The translations under genes and the position numbers were made by a program. A stretch of DNA of 64,000 nucleotides from positions 3,038,001 to 3,102,000 of the forward strand of contig CP014771.1 of the NCBI GenBank assembly GCA_001596155.1, in the 5' to 3' direction. The stretch's first letter is position 1, and every line of letters begins with the position of its first letter. This document shows, piece after piece, positions 34,476 through 43,365 of this stretch. Under the pieces are notes generated by a model, which was not told the DNA's origin, searched no databases, and saw only the letters and a program-made list of their open reading frames with translations. The stretch comes from Hymenobacter psoromatis. GTDB lineage: Bacteria > Bacteroidota > Bacteroidia > Cytophagales > Hymenobacteraceae.

Positions 34476-34522
34476 GCTGCTGGCACGCAGTGCTTTCGGA
34501 CAAGCGACTGCGTGCCAGCAGC
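34476..34522. terminator. Bidirectional terminator-like hairpin between convergent genes
   Basis: GCTGCTGGCACGCAGT (34476-34491) pairs perfectly with ACTGCGTGCCAGCAGC (34507-34522) around a 15-base loop. It lies between the VCBS gene (+) and the unknown exported protein (-). There is no T-run, so it may instead be a REP-like hairpin. Confidence 0.6.
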
Positions 34523-34554
34523 TACTTAAGCTCCCCAAAATCAGCGTCTATCGC

Positions 34555-35910
34555 CTAGCTTCCGGGGGCGGGCGGCCCAACAAGCAGCAGCTGCCGCGCC
34601 TCGGCGGCGGTGCTGCCCTCCCAAATGCCGCGGATAGTAGCCCCTTGGTCGTCGAGGTCAGCCCGGTAGTCGCGCACGGGCTGGCCCGGCACGGCCACTA
34701 CTCGAAAGCCCGGCATCTGCAGATACACATTCGGGTCGAGCTGCCGCACGCGGGCCGCCGCGTACACCAGCCATTTGCTACGATAAGCCGGCGACTGGTT
34801 GGCAAACCACGATATTTCATCCATGCCCCACACGAAGGGCGGCTGGCCGGGCCGGCCGGGCACCGCGCCTCCGCAATTATCAAATTCTACTAGCCCCGGC
34901 AGGTGCCGGCAATACCAGCCGCTGGGCGTGCGGCCCCCGGCGCTCAGGCCGTAGAGCGCCGCATCGGGCTGCACCCAGACGGCATAGTCGAGCCGGGCCC
35001 CGTGGGTACCGTGGCGCAGCGTGTCGGTTTCGGTGGGCCGCAGGGGGGTAGCGTGAAAATCGAACAGCAGCTGGCGCACCGAATCGGGCAGCGGGTGGGC
35101 GGGGTCGGGGTCGTAGAATTCGCCGTGCGTGTGGGCATCGCAGAGCACGAAGCCCCGGTTGCGGGTGCGGGCATAGCGGCGCACCCGCGCCAGCATTTGC
35201 CACCAGGCGTGGTGGCCGGGGTCGCGGTTGTCCATGAGGCGCACCTGGCCAAAGTGCAGCGCTTCGCACCCCGCATCGAGCTGGCGGAAAGCACAAAAAC
35301 AGAACCACAGCCGCGTTTCGGGCCGGCTCATGTCGGGCACGCCGGCGGCCTGGCCGGGCGGGCGGTTTTCGAGGCGATAGTGCGCCGGGTCGGGGCCAGC
35401 AAAATACGCGGGGTACATCATGCTGTCCAGGCAAAAATGCCGCCGGGCGAGCCGCACGGTATCTTCGCCAAACTCGGCCCGGAGGCGGTTGGGCACCATC
35501 AGGTTGTTCACGCCCGGATATACTATCTCAAACACCGCCCCCTGCACTATCATGTCGGGCTGGCCCGCCCGCAGGCGCGCCACGGTTTGCCGGGTCGAGT
35601 CGTACCAGGCCTGCTCGGCGGCATCCGAGCTGGGCGTCAGCCAGAAGCCACCCACCCGGCCGGCGAAACGAGTGCCCAGCTGGGCGGCCCAGGGCAGCAG
35701 CGGCTGCCGGGCGGAGCTGGGAATCCCCACGATGCCCTGCAAGGTGAGGGCCCGGCTCAGGTAGTAGCGAAGCCGGGCTTCGGTGAGGCCCACGCGAATG
35801 GAGTCGGGTAGGGGCGCGGCTGATTGTGCCCGCGCCGGCGGGCTGGCTAGCCCCAGGCTCCATAGTAGCAGCAGCACTAGCCGCCAAGCAGCACGTCGTA
35901 GCTTCGACAT
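34555..35910 (-). CDS. Exported protein of unknown function
   Basis: A 451-residue protein with a signal peptide (RLVLLLLWSLGLASPPARAQ). The mature part is rich in Trp and aromatic residues and includes GFWLTPSSDAAEQAWYDSTR, ALHFGQVRLMDNRDPGHHAWWQML, RGFVLCDAHTHGEFYDPDPAHPL and PPFVWGMDEISWFANQSPAYRSKW. The alternation of strand-like and helix-like blocks with conserved-looking Asp/Glu/His (DAHTHGEFYD) suggests a TIM-barrel-like hydrolase fold, but I recognise no named family and assign no activity. It converges with the VCBS gene and diverges from the membrane-protein operon at 36049. Periplasmic or surface location is inferred from the signal peptide. Confidence 0.75.
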   Translation of the reverse strand: MSKLRRAAWRLVLLLLWSLGLASPPARAQSAAPLPDSIRVGLTEARLRYYLSRALTLQGIVGIPSSARQPLLPWAAQLGTRFAGRVGGFWLTPSSDAAEQAWYDSTRQTVARLRAGQPDMIVQGAVFEIVYPGVNNLMVPNRLRAEFGEDTVRLARRHFCLDSMMYPAYFAGPDPAHYRLENRPPGQAAGVPDMSRPETRLWFCFCAFRQLDAGCEALHFGQVRLMDNRDPGHHAWWQMLARVRRYARTRNRGFVLCDAHTHGEFYDPDPAHPLPDSVRQLLFDFHATPLRPTETDTLRHGTHGARLDYAVWVQPDAALYGLSAGGRTPSGWYCRHLPGLVEFDNCGGAVPGRPGQPPFVWGMDEISWFANQSPAYRSKWLVYAAARVRQLDPNVYLQMPGFRVVAVPGQPVRDYRADLDDQGATIRGIWEGSTAAEARQLLLVGPPAPGS

Positions 35911-36048
35911 TAAAAAGGCAGCTTTTGAATTTAGCAGCCAGGAGATGTGGCCCTACCCCGCCCCCTGTACGGCGCAGACGCGGGCGCGGGAGAGTAAGTT
36001 CGCGCTACTATTCAACGGTAAATTTAAAAATACATTCCGCAGCTTGCT

Positions 36049-37689
36049 ATGACACTACCCCGATTGCTGGCCCGCGACAGCCGCTGGCGGCACTGGCTGG
36101 TCGGCCTTTGCCTGGGCGGACTGCTGGTGCTGGGCCTGGCCACCGTGCGCGACTACGGCATATCGTATGACGCCCAGCCCAGCCGGGAAATCGGCATGAC
36201 CAGCCTGCGCTACGTGGCTGACAAGGTGAACCCTGGCTTCGTGACTCAGCCCAGCCAGTGGGGCAATTTTGCTTATTTCAACGTGCCGCTGGCGCAGTTC
36301 AAGGACCGCGACTACGGTGTGGCGTATGAGCTGCCCGTGACGCTGGCCGAACGCCTGTTGGAGCTGCCGGATACGCGCTCGGTTTTCATTTTCCGGCACT
36401 TATGCACTTTTCTGGTTAGCTGGGTGGGCGTGCTGGCGCTGTATGGGCTAGGCCGGCGGCGCTACGGCGGCGACTGGCGGGCGGGCCTGGCGGCGGCGGC
36501 CTTGCTGGTGCTGAGTCCCCGGCTATTCGGGGAGTTTTTTTATAATGACAAGGATGCCGTTTTTCTGGCCGTGAGCACGGTAGCTACTTACACCACCGTG
36601 CGCTTCGTGGAGCGGCCCACCTGGCGCTGGGCCTGCCTCCACGCGCTGGCCTGCGCGCTGGCCATCGACGTGCGGCTGATGGCCGTGCTCTGGCCCCTGG
36701 CTACGCTGGTGCTGGTGGCGTGGCAGTCGGCGCGGGGCGAGTACCGGGCGGTCGTCAGCGCCCGGCAGCGGGTGGGCGGGCTGCTCAGCTACGCGCTGTT
36801 GCTGCCGCTGCTGGTGGTGGCCTGCTGGCCCTTTCTCTGGGCTGCCCCCTGGACCAACTTCGTGCAGGCGTTTCATAATATGCAGCACTTTCGCTGGGAT
36901 GGGCCCATCCTGTACCGGGGCAAAGTTATCTACGCCTTCGACCTGCCCTGGCACTATGTGCCGCAATGGATACTCATCACTACCCCCCTGGCGCAGCTGG
37001 CCCTGCTGGGGCTGGGGCTGGGGGTCGTTGTCCGGCAGGCCGTGCGCCGGGGCTGGCTCCTGTACGGGGCCGGCACCCGCGAGTGGCAGGACCTGCTGTT
37101 TTTGGGCCTGGGCCTGAGCCCGTTGCTAGCCGTTATCGTGCTGCATTCGGTGCTGTACGACGGCTGGCGGCAAACGTATTTTATCTACCCCCCCCTGCTG
37201 CTGGTGGCGCTGCGGGGGCTGGTGGCGCTGTGGCGCTGGCTGCCCGGCCGCGCCTGGTGGCAGCAGCGGCTGGTGGCGGGGGCGCTGGCAATAGGCGCGC
37301 TCAGCTCCGCGGTTCAGATAGTCTGGATGTACCCGCTCGAAAGCCTCTACTTTAACGTGCTGGCCGGCCCAAACCCCAAGGCCCGCTTCGAGCAGGACTA
37401 CTGGGGCATCAGCTACCTGCGGGGCCTGGAATGGGTGCTCGCGCACGATGACCGGCCCGTTATTCGGGTCTGCACCGACCCCGGCATGTCGCCGCCCCTG
37501 CGCGACAACAGCCAGATGCTACCCCCTGGCAGCAAGGAGCGCATCCAGGTAGTATATAAGCCGGAGGAAGCCGACTACTTTTTAGCCAACTACCGCTGCC
37601 ACCCCGCCCCCTACGACCTGCCCCACGAAACGGGGACTATTCGGGCGGGCAATGAGGTGGTCTTGTCTATTTTTCGGCTTAAATGGTGA
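36049..37689 (+). CDS. GT-C-fold glycosyltransferase-like membrane protein
   Basis: A 546-residue polytopic protein with around ten hydrophobic helices. The first extracytoplasmic loop carries GISYDAQPSREIGM and a later one SPRLFGEFFYNDKDAVFLA; acidic residues in the first loop and the FFYNDKD pattern are those of GT39/GT83-like (PMT/ArnT) lipid-linked-sugar transferases. The C-terminal part (LAGPNPKARFEQDYWGISYLRGLEWVLAHD) is a periplasmic tail like that of ArnT-related proteins. It would glycosylate a lipid or protein at the outer face of the inner membrane; donor and acceptor are unknown. It is the first gene of a five-gene co-directional run with gaps of 37-69 bases. Confidence 0.75.
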   Translation: MTLPRLLARDSRWRHWLVGLCLGGLLVLGLATVRDYGISYDAQPSREIGMTSLRYVADKVNPGFVTQPSQWGNFAYFNVPLAQFKDRDYGVAYELPVTLAERLLELPDTRSVFIFRHLCTFLVSWVGVLALYGLGRRRYGGDWRAGLAAAALLVLSPRLFGEFFYNDKDAVFLAVSTVATYTTVRFVERPTWRWACLHALACALAIDVRLMAVLWPLATLVLVAWQSARGEYRAVVSARQRVGGLLSYALLLPLLVVACWPFLWAAPWTNFVQAFHNMQHFRWDGPILYRGKVIYAFDLPWHYVPQWILITTPLAQLALLGLGLGVVVRQAVRRGWLLYGAGTREWQDLLFLGLGLSPLLAVIVLHSVLYDGWRQTYFIYPPLLLVALRGLVALWRWLPGRAWWQQRLVAGALAIGALSSAVQIVWMYPLESLYFNVLAGPNPKARFEQDYWGISYLRGLEWVLAHDDRPVIRVCTDPGMSPPLRDNSQMLPPGSKERIQVVYKPEEADYFLANYRCHPAPYDLPHETGTIRAGNEVVLSIFRLKW

Positions 37690-37726
37690 GCCGCTTTTTT
37701 GCTTCGCGCACCACCTGCCTTTCCGC

Positions 37727-39175
37727 ATGACTAATTCTTCCCGTTGGGCCGCCTGGCTACCCCAACTCGGCTGGTTGCTGCTATGCAGCCTGATTTGCCT
37801 CTCGGCGGCCCTCTACAACGGGTTTCCGCTGGTCACCTCCGACTCGGGGGCCTACATCAATTCGGCCATTCACCAGGAAGTCCCCTCCGACCGGCCCATC
37901 ACCTACGGCCTGTTCATGCTGGTGACGAGCCTGCGGTTTTCGTACTGGTTTATTATCTGGGCGCAAAGCTTGCTGCTGGCCGCCCTGCTGCTGCGCTGCG
38001 TGGTGGAGTTCGTGCCCTGGCTGCGGAGCTGGCCGCTCCGGCTGGCCCTGGTGGGGGTAGTGGCCTGGGCCACGGGCTTTTCGTGGTATTGCAGCCAGCT
38101 GATGCCCGATATTTTTACGGCCATCGGCCTGCTGGCGCTGGGCTTGCTGGTGCTGGGGCGGTTCCGGTCGGGCCTGGAGCAGGGGCTGCTGCTGGCGCTG
38201 CTGCTGCTGAGCGCGATTATGCACTCCTCCAACTTGTTGTCTTTTAGCATTACCGCGCTGGGCTTTGGCGTGGCCGCCTGGCAGCAGCGGCTCTTTGCCC
38301 GCCGGCTGCTGCGGCGGGCGCACTGGCTGGCCGCCACGGCCGTGGTGCTGGCGGGCTGGGTGGTGCTGCCCACCCTGCACGCGGCTTTTGGGGGCGGGTT
38401 TACCATCACGCGGGCCGCCCCGATATTTTTAATGGGCCGGCTGGTGGAGGCGGGCATCCTGGATGCCTACCTGGCCGACCACTGCGGCGACCCCGACGCA
38501 ACCTGGCTGTGCGCCTACCGCGACCGGCTGCCCAACGACGCCGTTGGCTTTTTGTGGGGCCAGGACAGTCCGTATCAAATCACGGGCGGCCTGGAGGCCA
38601 ACCTGGCCGGCTATCGCCGCATCGTGCGCGCCATTCTGACCTCCCCGCGCTACTACCCCCGGCTGGCCGCGATGGCCGTGCAGAGCACGCTGCGCCAGCT
38701 CACCCACATCGCCCACGGCGATGGCCTGTGGGCTTACCGCGAAAACAGCAGTCCCTACTGGCGCATTCCCGACCTGGCCGCCTACGAGATGAAGCCCTAC
38801 CTTTCGTCGCTGCAAAACCACAACGCGCTTCATTTTGAGGACCTCAACGCGCGCGCTTACGCCGCGCAGCTGCTGGCGCTGCTGGTCGTGCTGGGGGGGG
38901 TAGCCGCCAAGCGCCGGGGCCAATGGGCGGCCGGGCGCGCGCCCGTGCTCCTGCTACTCGCGCTGTGGGGGCTGGGGCTGGTGGCCAATGCGTTTGCCGC
39001 CGGAGCCCTGGCCAACGTGCTGGACCGCCTGCAGGGCCGCGTGGCCTGGCTGCTCCCCTTCGGCGCGGTGCTGCTGCTGGCCGAGCAAGGGCCCGTGCTG
39101 GCCGCCTGGGTGCGAACGCGCCTGCCGCGCCGCGCCGGGTTGCCCGCCCCCGCTCCGCCCGCCCGCCCCGACTAG
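37727..39175 (+). CDS. Polytopic membrane protein, putative GT-C-like
   Basis: A 482-residue protein from ATG 37727 (MTNSSRWAAWLPQLGWLLLC), 37 bases after the previous stop; an upstream in-frame ATG overlaps that gene. About ten helices are predicted. The first loop reads NGFPLVTSDSGAYINSAIHQEVPSDRPITYGLF, whose TSDSGAY and DRP residues recall the acidic first loop of GT-C proteins, but similarity is weaker than for its neighbour. A large periplasmic loop (LADHCGDPDATWLCAYRDRLP) has a Cys pair that could form a disulfide. The function is inferred only from fold type and context. Confidence 0.65.
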   Translation: MTNSSRWAAWLPQLGWLLLCSLICLSAALYNGFPLVTSDSGAYINSAIHQEVPSDRPITYGLFMLVTSLRFSYWFIIWAQSLLLAALLLRCVVEFVPWLRSWPLRLALVGVVAWATGFSWYCSQLMPDIFTAIGLLALGLLVLGRFRSGLEQGLLLALLLLSAIMHSSNLLSFSITALGFGVAAWQQRLFARRLLRRAHWLAATAVVLAGWVVLPTLHAAFGGGFTITRAAPIFLMGRLVEAGILDAYLADHCGDPDATWLCAYRDRLPNDAVGFLWGQDSPYQITGGLEANLAGYRRIVRAILTSPRYYPRLAAMAVQSTLRQLTHIAHGDGLWAYRENSSPYWRIPDLAAYEMKPYLSSLQNHNALHFEDLNARAYAAQLLALLVVLGGVAAKRRGQWAAGRAPVLLLLALWGLGLVANAFAAGALANVLDRLQGRVAWLLPFGAVLLLAEQGPVLAAWVRTRLPRRAGLPAPAPPARPD

Positions 39176-39227
39176 GGAGGTTTGTTTCTAGCTTAGCGCG
39201 ATTTTTTCCGCCTTTTCTTTTTCGTAT

Positions 39228-39785
39228 ATGCCTACCCCTACCTTTCGTTTCTGGCTGGCTCCCCTCGCGGGGCTCAGCTTACTGGCTGCCACCAGCTGCA
39301 AGCAGGATTCAACCACTGACGGCACCAGCACGCTGCTGGCATTCAACGACTACGAGGCGGTGGTGGGCTGGGTGCCCAATCCCTCCCCGTCGGTTACGAG
39401 TGAGCGCGCGCATTCCGGCCACTACTGCGTGAAGGTGGGCCCGCAGGACGAGTTTGGGATGGGCTACGCGATGGTGCTGGAAAAAATTATTGACCACCGC
39501 CCCCGCAAGCTGCGCGTAGAAGCCTGGGGCTTCATGACGGACGCCAACGCAACGGCCAAAATAGGCTTTCAGCTATTTAACGCGGCGCAGGACAAGGTGC
39601 TCTTTAGCGATGGCATCGAATATGCCGACGCCATTAAAACTCCGGGTAAGTGGGTGAAAATCAGCAAGGACATTACCCTGCCGGCTGATGTTGCCGGCAA
39701 CCAGCAAATACGGGTATTCCTGTGGCGGTCGGTGGCGGGCAGCCCGGCTTACGTGGATGATTTAAAAATATCGGAAGTACAATAG
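39228..39785 (+). CDS. Lipoprotein with beta-sandwich (carbohydrate-binding-like) domain
   Basis: A 185-residue protein with a signal peptide and a lipobox-like LLAATSC at Cys24. The mature part is a jelly-roll-like domain: LLAFNDYEAVVGWVPNPS, SVTSERAHSGHYCVKVGP, KLRVEAWGFMTDANATAKIGFQLF, GKWVKISKDITLPADV and QQIRVFLWRSVAGSPAYVDDLKI. The AHSGHYCVKV and AYVDDLKI signatures resemble CBM4/9/16-type carbohydrate-binding folds. It is homologous to the next gene and to the C-terminus of the membrane protein at 40463. An outer-membrane or periplasmic anchor position is likely. Confidence 0.75.
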   Translation: MPTPTFRFWLAPLAGLSLLAATSCKQDSTTDGTSTLLAFNDYEAVVGWVPNPSPSVTSERAHSGHYCVKVGPQDEFGMGYAMVLEKIIDHRPRKLRVEAWGFMTDANATAKIGFQLFNAAQDKVLFSDGIEYADAIKTPGKWVKISKDITLPADVAGNQQIRVFLWRSVAGSPAYVDDLKISEVQ

Positions 39786-39854
39786 GCCACTGGCTCCCCG
39801 GCTTGCGCCCGCGTGGCAGTCGCGCGGGGGCCGGCGTAGCCCTACCCCCCTCTT

Positions 39855-40418
39855 ATGTCCTTCTTCCCCCCGCATCCTTCTCGCTTGCTTATTGCCCTGC
39901 TGGGGCTGGCTACTGCGTGCCACCAGGCCGCCCCTGCCCCCGCCGCTTCTGATGCCAACACCTTGATGAGCAACGACTTTGAGCACAGCCTGGGCTGGGG
40001 CGGCGAGCAGCCCTCGCTGACCACGGCGCGGGCCCACAGCGGGCGGGCGGCCGTGCTGGCCAGCCCGCAGCAGCCGTTCAGCTACACGTTTGCCCGCCCG
40101 CTGGGCGAGCTGTGCCCCGGCGCCCTACCCCACCGCCTGGAGCTGACGGGCTGGGTGCTGCGCACGGCGGCCGGCAGCACGGCCCGGCTGGTGGTGCAAG
40201 TAGTGGCCAGCCGCACCGACGACACAGGCGTGGCCTACGCCGCGCTGCCGCTGGCCTCGGCCACGCCCAGGTTTGGCGAGTGGGTGGCCGTGAAGCTACC
40301 CGTGGAGCTGCCGGCCACGGCCACCGGCACCAACCTGCTCAAGGTATATCTCTGGAACGACCAGGGTACCTCGCCCGCCTACCTCGACGACGTGGTGCTG
40401 CGGCGCGGGGCCGAGTAG
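39855..40418 (+). CDS. Lipoprotein, paralogue of the preceding gene
   Basis: A 187-residue protein with a signal peptide and LLGLATAC lipobox-like site. It repeats the plan of its neighbour: MSNDFEHSLGWGGEQPS, LTTARAHSGRAAVLASP, RLELTGWVLRTAAGSTARLVVQVV, FGEWVAVKLPVELPAT and NLLKVYLWNDQGTSPAYLDDVVL. The two probably arose by duplication. They sit between GT-C-like genes, so they may bind or present the glycan those enzymes handle, but this is inference. Confidence 0.75.
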   Translation: MSFFPPHPSRLLIALLGLATACHQAAPAPAASDANTLMSNDFEHSLGWGGEQPSLTTARAHSGRAAVLASPQQPFSYTFARPLGELCPGALPHRLELTGWVLRTAAGSTARLVVQVVASRTDDTGVAYAALPLASATPRFGEWVAVKLPVELPATATGTNLLKVYLWNDQGTSPAYLDDVVLRRGAE

Positions 40419-40462
40419 CGCGGCGTTATTCGCGGCGGCTTTTTTTGACCTTCTTATTCGCT

Positions 40463-42334
40463 ATGCAAGACGCTACTTCGCTGGGCGCGCCGCCCTCGGC
40501 GCGCGGACCTATTTCGCTGGCGGCGGTGCTGGTGCTGTTCGTGCTGCTGCTGCAGGCCCGCCTGTGGGCGCCGTACTGGGACACGCACAACGTGCAGGCC
40601 ATCCTGACCTGGGACGTGATGGGCTACTACCTCTACCTGCCGGCCCGGTTTATCTACCACGACCTGGGCCGGCTGGAGTTTGTCCCCGACATTCTGCGCG
40701 AATACTCGCCCACGGGCTCGTTCTACCAGGCGTTTCAGGTGCCGGGCGCGGCGACGGGGCAGCTCGTGATGAAGTACCCGATTGGCCTGGCGCTGCTCTG
40801 GACGCCCTTTTTCTGGCTTGGGCACTGGGCCGCCGGCTGGTGGGGCTACCCGCAGGATGGCTTTTCGGCCCCCTATCAGCTTGCCATTGCCTTCGGCGGC
40901 CTGCTCTACGCGCTGCTGGGCCTGGGGCTGCTGCGCCGCCTGCTGCTGCACTACTTCACCGACGCCGTGGCGACGCTGGTGCTGGTGACGCTGGTGCTGG
41001 GCACCAACTACTTCCAGTACGCGGTGTACGACACGGCCATGCCGCACAACTACCTCTTCACTGGCTACGCCGCGCTGCTGCTGCTGACGCGGCGCTGGCA
41101 CCGGCGGCCCACGCGGGGGGTAGCGTTTGCCATTGGGCTGGTGCTGGGGCTGCTGGTGCTCATCCGGCCCTCGGAGGCGGTGGCGGCGACGTTGCCGGTC
41201 TTGTGGGGGGTAGGGAGCCTGGCCGCCGCCCGCGCCAGGCTGGCGCTGCTGCGCACCCGCTGGCCCGATGTGGCGCTGCTGGTGCTGGGCGGCGTGCTGG
41301 GCGTGTTGCCGCAGGGCTTATATTGGGAATGGGCCACCGGGCACTGGCTGTTTTACAGCTACGGCGACCAGCATTTCAGCTTTTTGCGGCCGCACGTGTG
41401 GGCCATTTTATTCAGCTTTCGCAAGGGCTGGCTCATTTATTCGCCCATCTTGGTGCTGGTGCTGCTGGGCTTTGGGCCGCTGTGGCGGCGGCACCGCGGG
41501 CTGGCCGTGCCGGTGCTGGCATACGTTATCCTGAACCTGTGGGTGGTGTCGGCCTGGGACATCTGGTGGTATGGCGGCAGCATCGGGTGCCGGGCGCTGG
41601 TGCCCAGCTACGCCGCGCTGGCGCTGCCCTGGGGCGCGGGCGTGGCGTGGCTGCTGGTGCCCGGCCGGCGGCGGCGCTGGGCCATTGGGGCGGCGGCGGC
41701 CGCGGTGCTGCTCATCGACCTGAGCTTGTTTCAGCACTGGCAATACCAGCGCTCCATCATTCACCCCGAGGAGATGAACCGCGCCTACTACTTCGCGGTC
41801 TTCAACAAAACCATGCCTACCCAGGCCGACTACGCCAAGCTCGACGAGCCGCACACCGGCCTGCCCCGCGCCGAGCGCTACTACCACGCCCGCTCCTTGG
41901 GCAAGCTCGACTTTGACCAGGCCCCGGCCGGCCCCGACAACATCAGCGCCGAGCAGGGCTACTTCAGCCGGCAGTCGTACCACGCTACCCCCGACCATCC
42001 CTACGGCCCGGCCCTGACCGTGGCGCTGGGGGCGGCCGGCGTGTGGCCCGACGACTACGTGCGGGCCTCGTGCCGCGTGTTTTCCGACTACGGCGCCTGG
42101 GGCGATAAGCTGGTGCTGAGCATCGAGCGCGACGGCAAGGCCCTGGCCTGGTACGGCGTGCGCCTCCAAAACCCCGGCAGCGTGCCCCGCAGCTGGAACC
42201 AGGCTCACTTCGAAGCCCGCGTGCCCGCCGACGCCCGCCCCACCGACGTGCTCAAGGTTTACGTGCTCAGCGAAGGCGGGGCCGCCTGCTTTATTGACGA
42301 CGTGGAAGCCTCCGTGCTGGAGCCGGTGAAGTAG
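40463..42334 (+). CDS. GT-C-like membrane protein with C-terminal lipoprotein-type domain
   Basis: A 623-residue protein from ATG 40463. About ten helices follow a first loop ARLWAPYWDTHNVQAILTWDVMGYYLYLPARFIY, with WDVMGYYLYLP typical of bacterial GT-C-like integral membrane proteins of unknown specificity. The last ~110 residues are extracytoplasmic (VRASCRVFSDYGAWGDKLVLSI ... SWNQAHFEARVPAD ... DVLKVYVLSEGGAACFIDDVEASV) and match the domain carried by the two small lipoproteins just upstream, down to LKVY/FxxS/N...DDV. The fusion links the lipoproteins and the membrane proteins functionally. It is the last gene of the run. Confidence 0.75.
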   Translation: MQDATSLGAPPSARGPISLAAVLVLFVLLLQARLWAPYWDTHNVQAILTWDVMGYYLYLPARFIYHDLGRLEFVPDILREYSPTGSFYQAFQVPGAATGQLVMKYPIGLALLWTPFFWLGHWAAGWWGYPQDGFSAPYQLAIAFGGLLYALLGLGLLRRLLLHYFTDAVATLVLVTLVLGTNYFQYAVYDTAMPHNYLFTGYAALLLLTRRWHRRPTRGVAFAIGLVLGLLVLIRPSEAVAATLPVLWGVGSLAAARARLALLRTRWPDVALLVLGGVLGVLPQGLYWEWATGHWLFYSYGDQHFSFLRPHVWAILFSFRKGWLIYSPILVLVLLGFGPLWRRHRGLAVPVLAYVILNLWVVSAWDIWWYGGSIGCRALVPSYAALALPWGAGVAWLLVPGRRRRWAIGAAAAAVLLIDLSLFQHWQYQRSIIHPEEMNRAYYFAVFNKTMPTQADYAKLDEPHTGLPRAERYYHARSLGKLDFDQAPAGPDNISAEQGYFSRQSYHATPDHPYGPALTVALGAAGVWPDDYVRASCRVFSDYGAWGDKLVLSIERDGKALAWYGVRLQNPGSVPRSWNQAHFEARVPADARPTDVLKVYVLSEGGAACFIDDVEASVLEPVK

Positions 42335-42355
42335 GGGGTAGGGATTTGCAATGAG

Positions 42356-43234
42356 TCAGACCATCTCCATCAGGTCGCCGTCGCTGACAAAGCTGGTCAG
42401 GAGCGCTCGCAGCTCCTCATCTGCCAGGCTGGCACTTTCCCCGAGGTAATTCTTATCGTTGGGGTTGATGTAGCCGGTCAGTTTCTTCACATCGGCCGAA
42501 TTGCTGGCGCGGAACCCCATCGACCACTGCGTAAATAAGCGGTGAGCGGCCGGGCCATCGGCCAGTTTTATAATGTTGGTGTGGCGCGGGTCGTGCACGA
42601 TGCGGCCAAAAACCGCGCGCACGTTGGCTTCGCTGCCTTCCAGCAGCTGCACGATGGTGCCGTGGCTATAGAGCAGCACCCCCGTCAGGCCATGCGCCGC
42701 GTTGAAGGCGCGGGATTGGGTGAGCAGCTTCGCCAGCTGCACGTCGCCAAACGGCACCGTGGCGTAGCTCTGATACACCAGATAATGGAGGCCGCCCGGC
42801 AGGATAGCCTCCGCGTGGCCGGGCCCATTAACTTCCCGGTGCAGGCGCAGCATTCGGGATACCACGCTCATATCCAAGGGCTTCGTAAAATAGCCCGCCA
42901 CGGCCTGGTGCCGGGCCGCTCTCGCGCGGTCTTCCAAATTAATCGAGGAAGTCAGCAGCAGCACGCATACCGGGTGCGTGAGGGGTAGGCAGGCGAAGGC
43001 GTCTAAAAACTCCCAGCCATCCATCAGCGGCATGTTCAGGTCCAGCAGAATGAGGTCCGGCAGGGCATTCCCCGCTCGCAGCGCCGCCGTGAGCTGGCTC
43101 AGCGCCCGCTGGCCATTGGAATAAAGCTGCACCTGAGCTTCCCGCAGGTTTTTTTCTACCAACATCTTCGTGGTAGTAGCCGTGATGAGGTCATCCTCAA
43201 TCACATAGATAAGCTTCAAGTCGAATTTACTCAT
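42356..43234 (-). CDS. Response regulator-BLUF fusion protein (blue-light sensor)
   Basis: A 292-residue cytoplasmic protein. Residues 1-~130 are a CheY-like receiver with acidic pocket Glu13/Asp14/Asp15, phospho-acceptor Asp65 (LILLDLNMPLMDGWEFLDAF), Thr95 and Lys118. Residues ~148-245 are a BLUF flavin-binding domain with Tyr154 (LVYQSYA), Asn178 (SRAFNAAHGLTGVLLY), Gln196 (IVQLLEG) and WSMGF at 237-241, the FAD-contacting residues known for AppA-type photosensors. A ~45-residue tail follows. Light at the BLUF flavin and phosphorylation at Asp65 could be integrated. It has no DNA-binding or enzymatic output domain. It lies downstream of the Blh gene on the same strand. Confidence 0.9.
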   Translation of the reverse strand: MSKFDLKLIYVIEDDLITATTTKMLVEKNLREAQVQLYSNGQRALSQLTAALRAGNALPDLILLDLNMPLMDGWEFLDAFACLPLTHPVCVLLLTSSINLEDRARAARHQAVAGYFTKPLDMSVVSRMLRLHREVNGPGHAEAILPGGLHYLVYQSYATVPFGDVQLAKLLTQSRAFNAAHGLTGVLLYSHGTIVQLLEGSEANVRAVFGRIVHDPRHTNIIKLADGPAAHRLFTQWSMGFRASNSADVKKLTGYINPNDKNYLGESASLADEELRALLTSFVSDGDLMEMV

Positions 43235-43365
43235 ACCTGGGACTAGTAAGCGCTGGTTCGGCCAGGCTGGCAGGCAGCCAACCGGGAACCTGGCTTGATA
43301 AAAGGTTAATTAATTGGGTAACGCAGATGAATAGCAGCTAAGTAACTGACGTTGCGCAGTGAACA

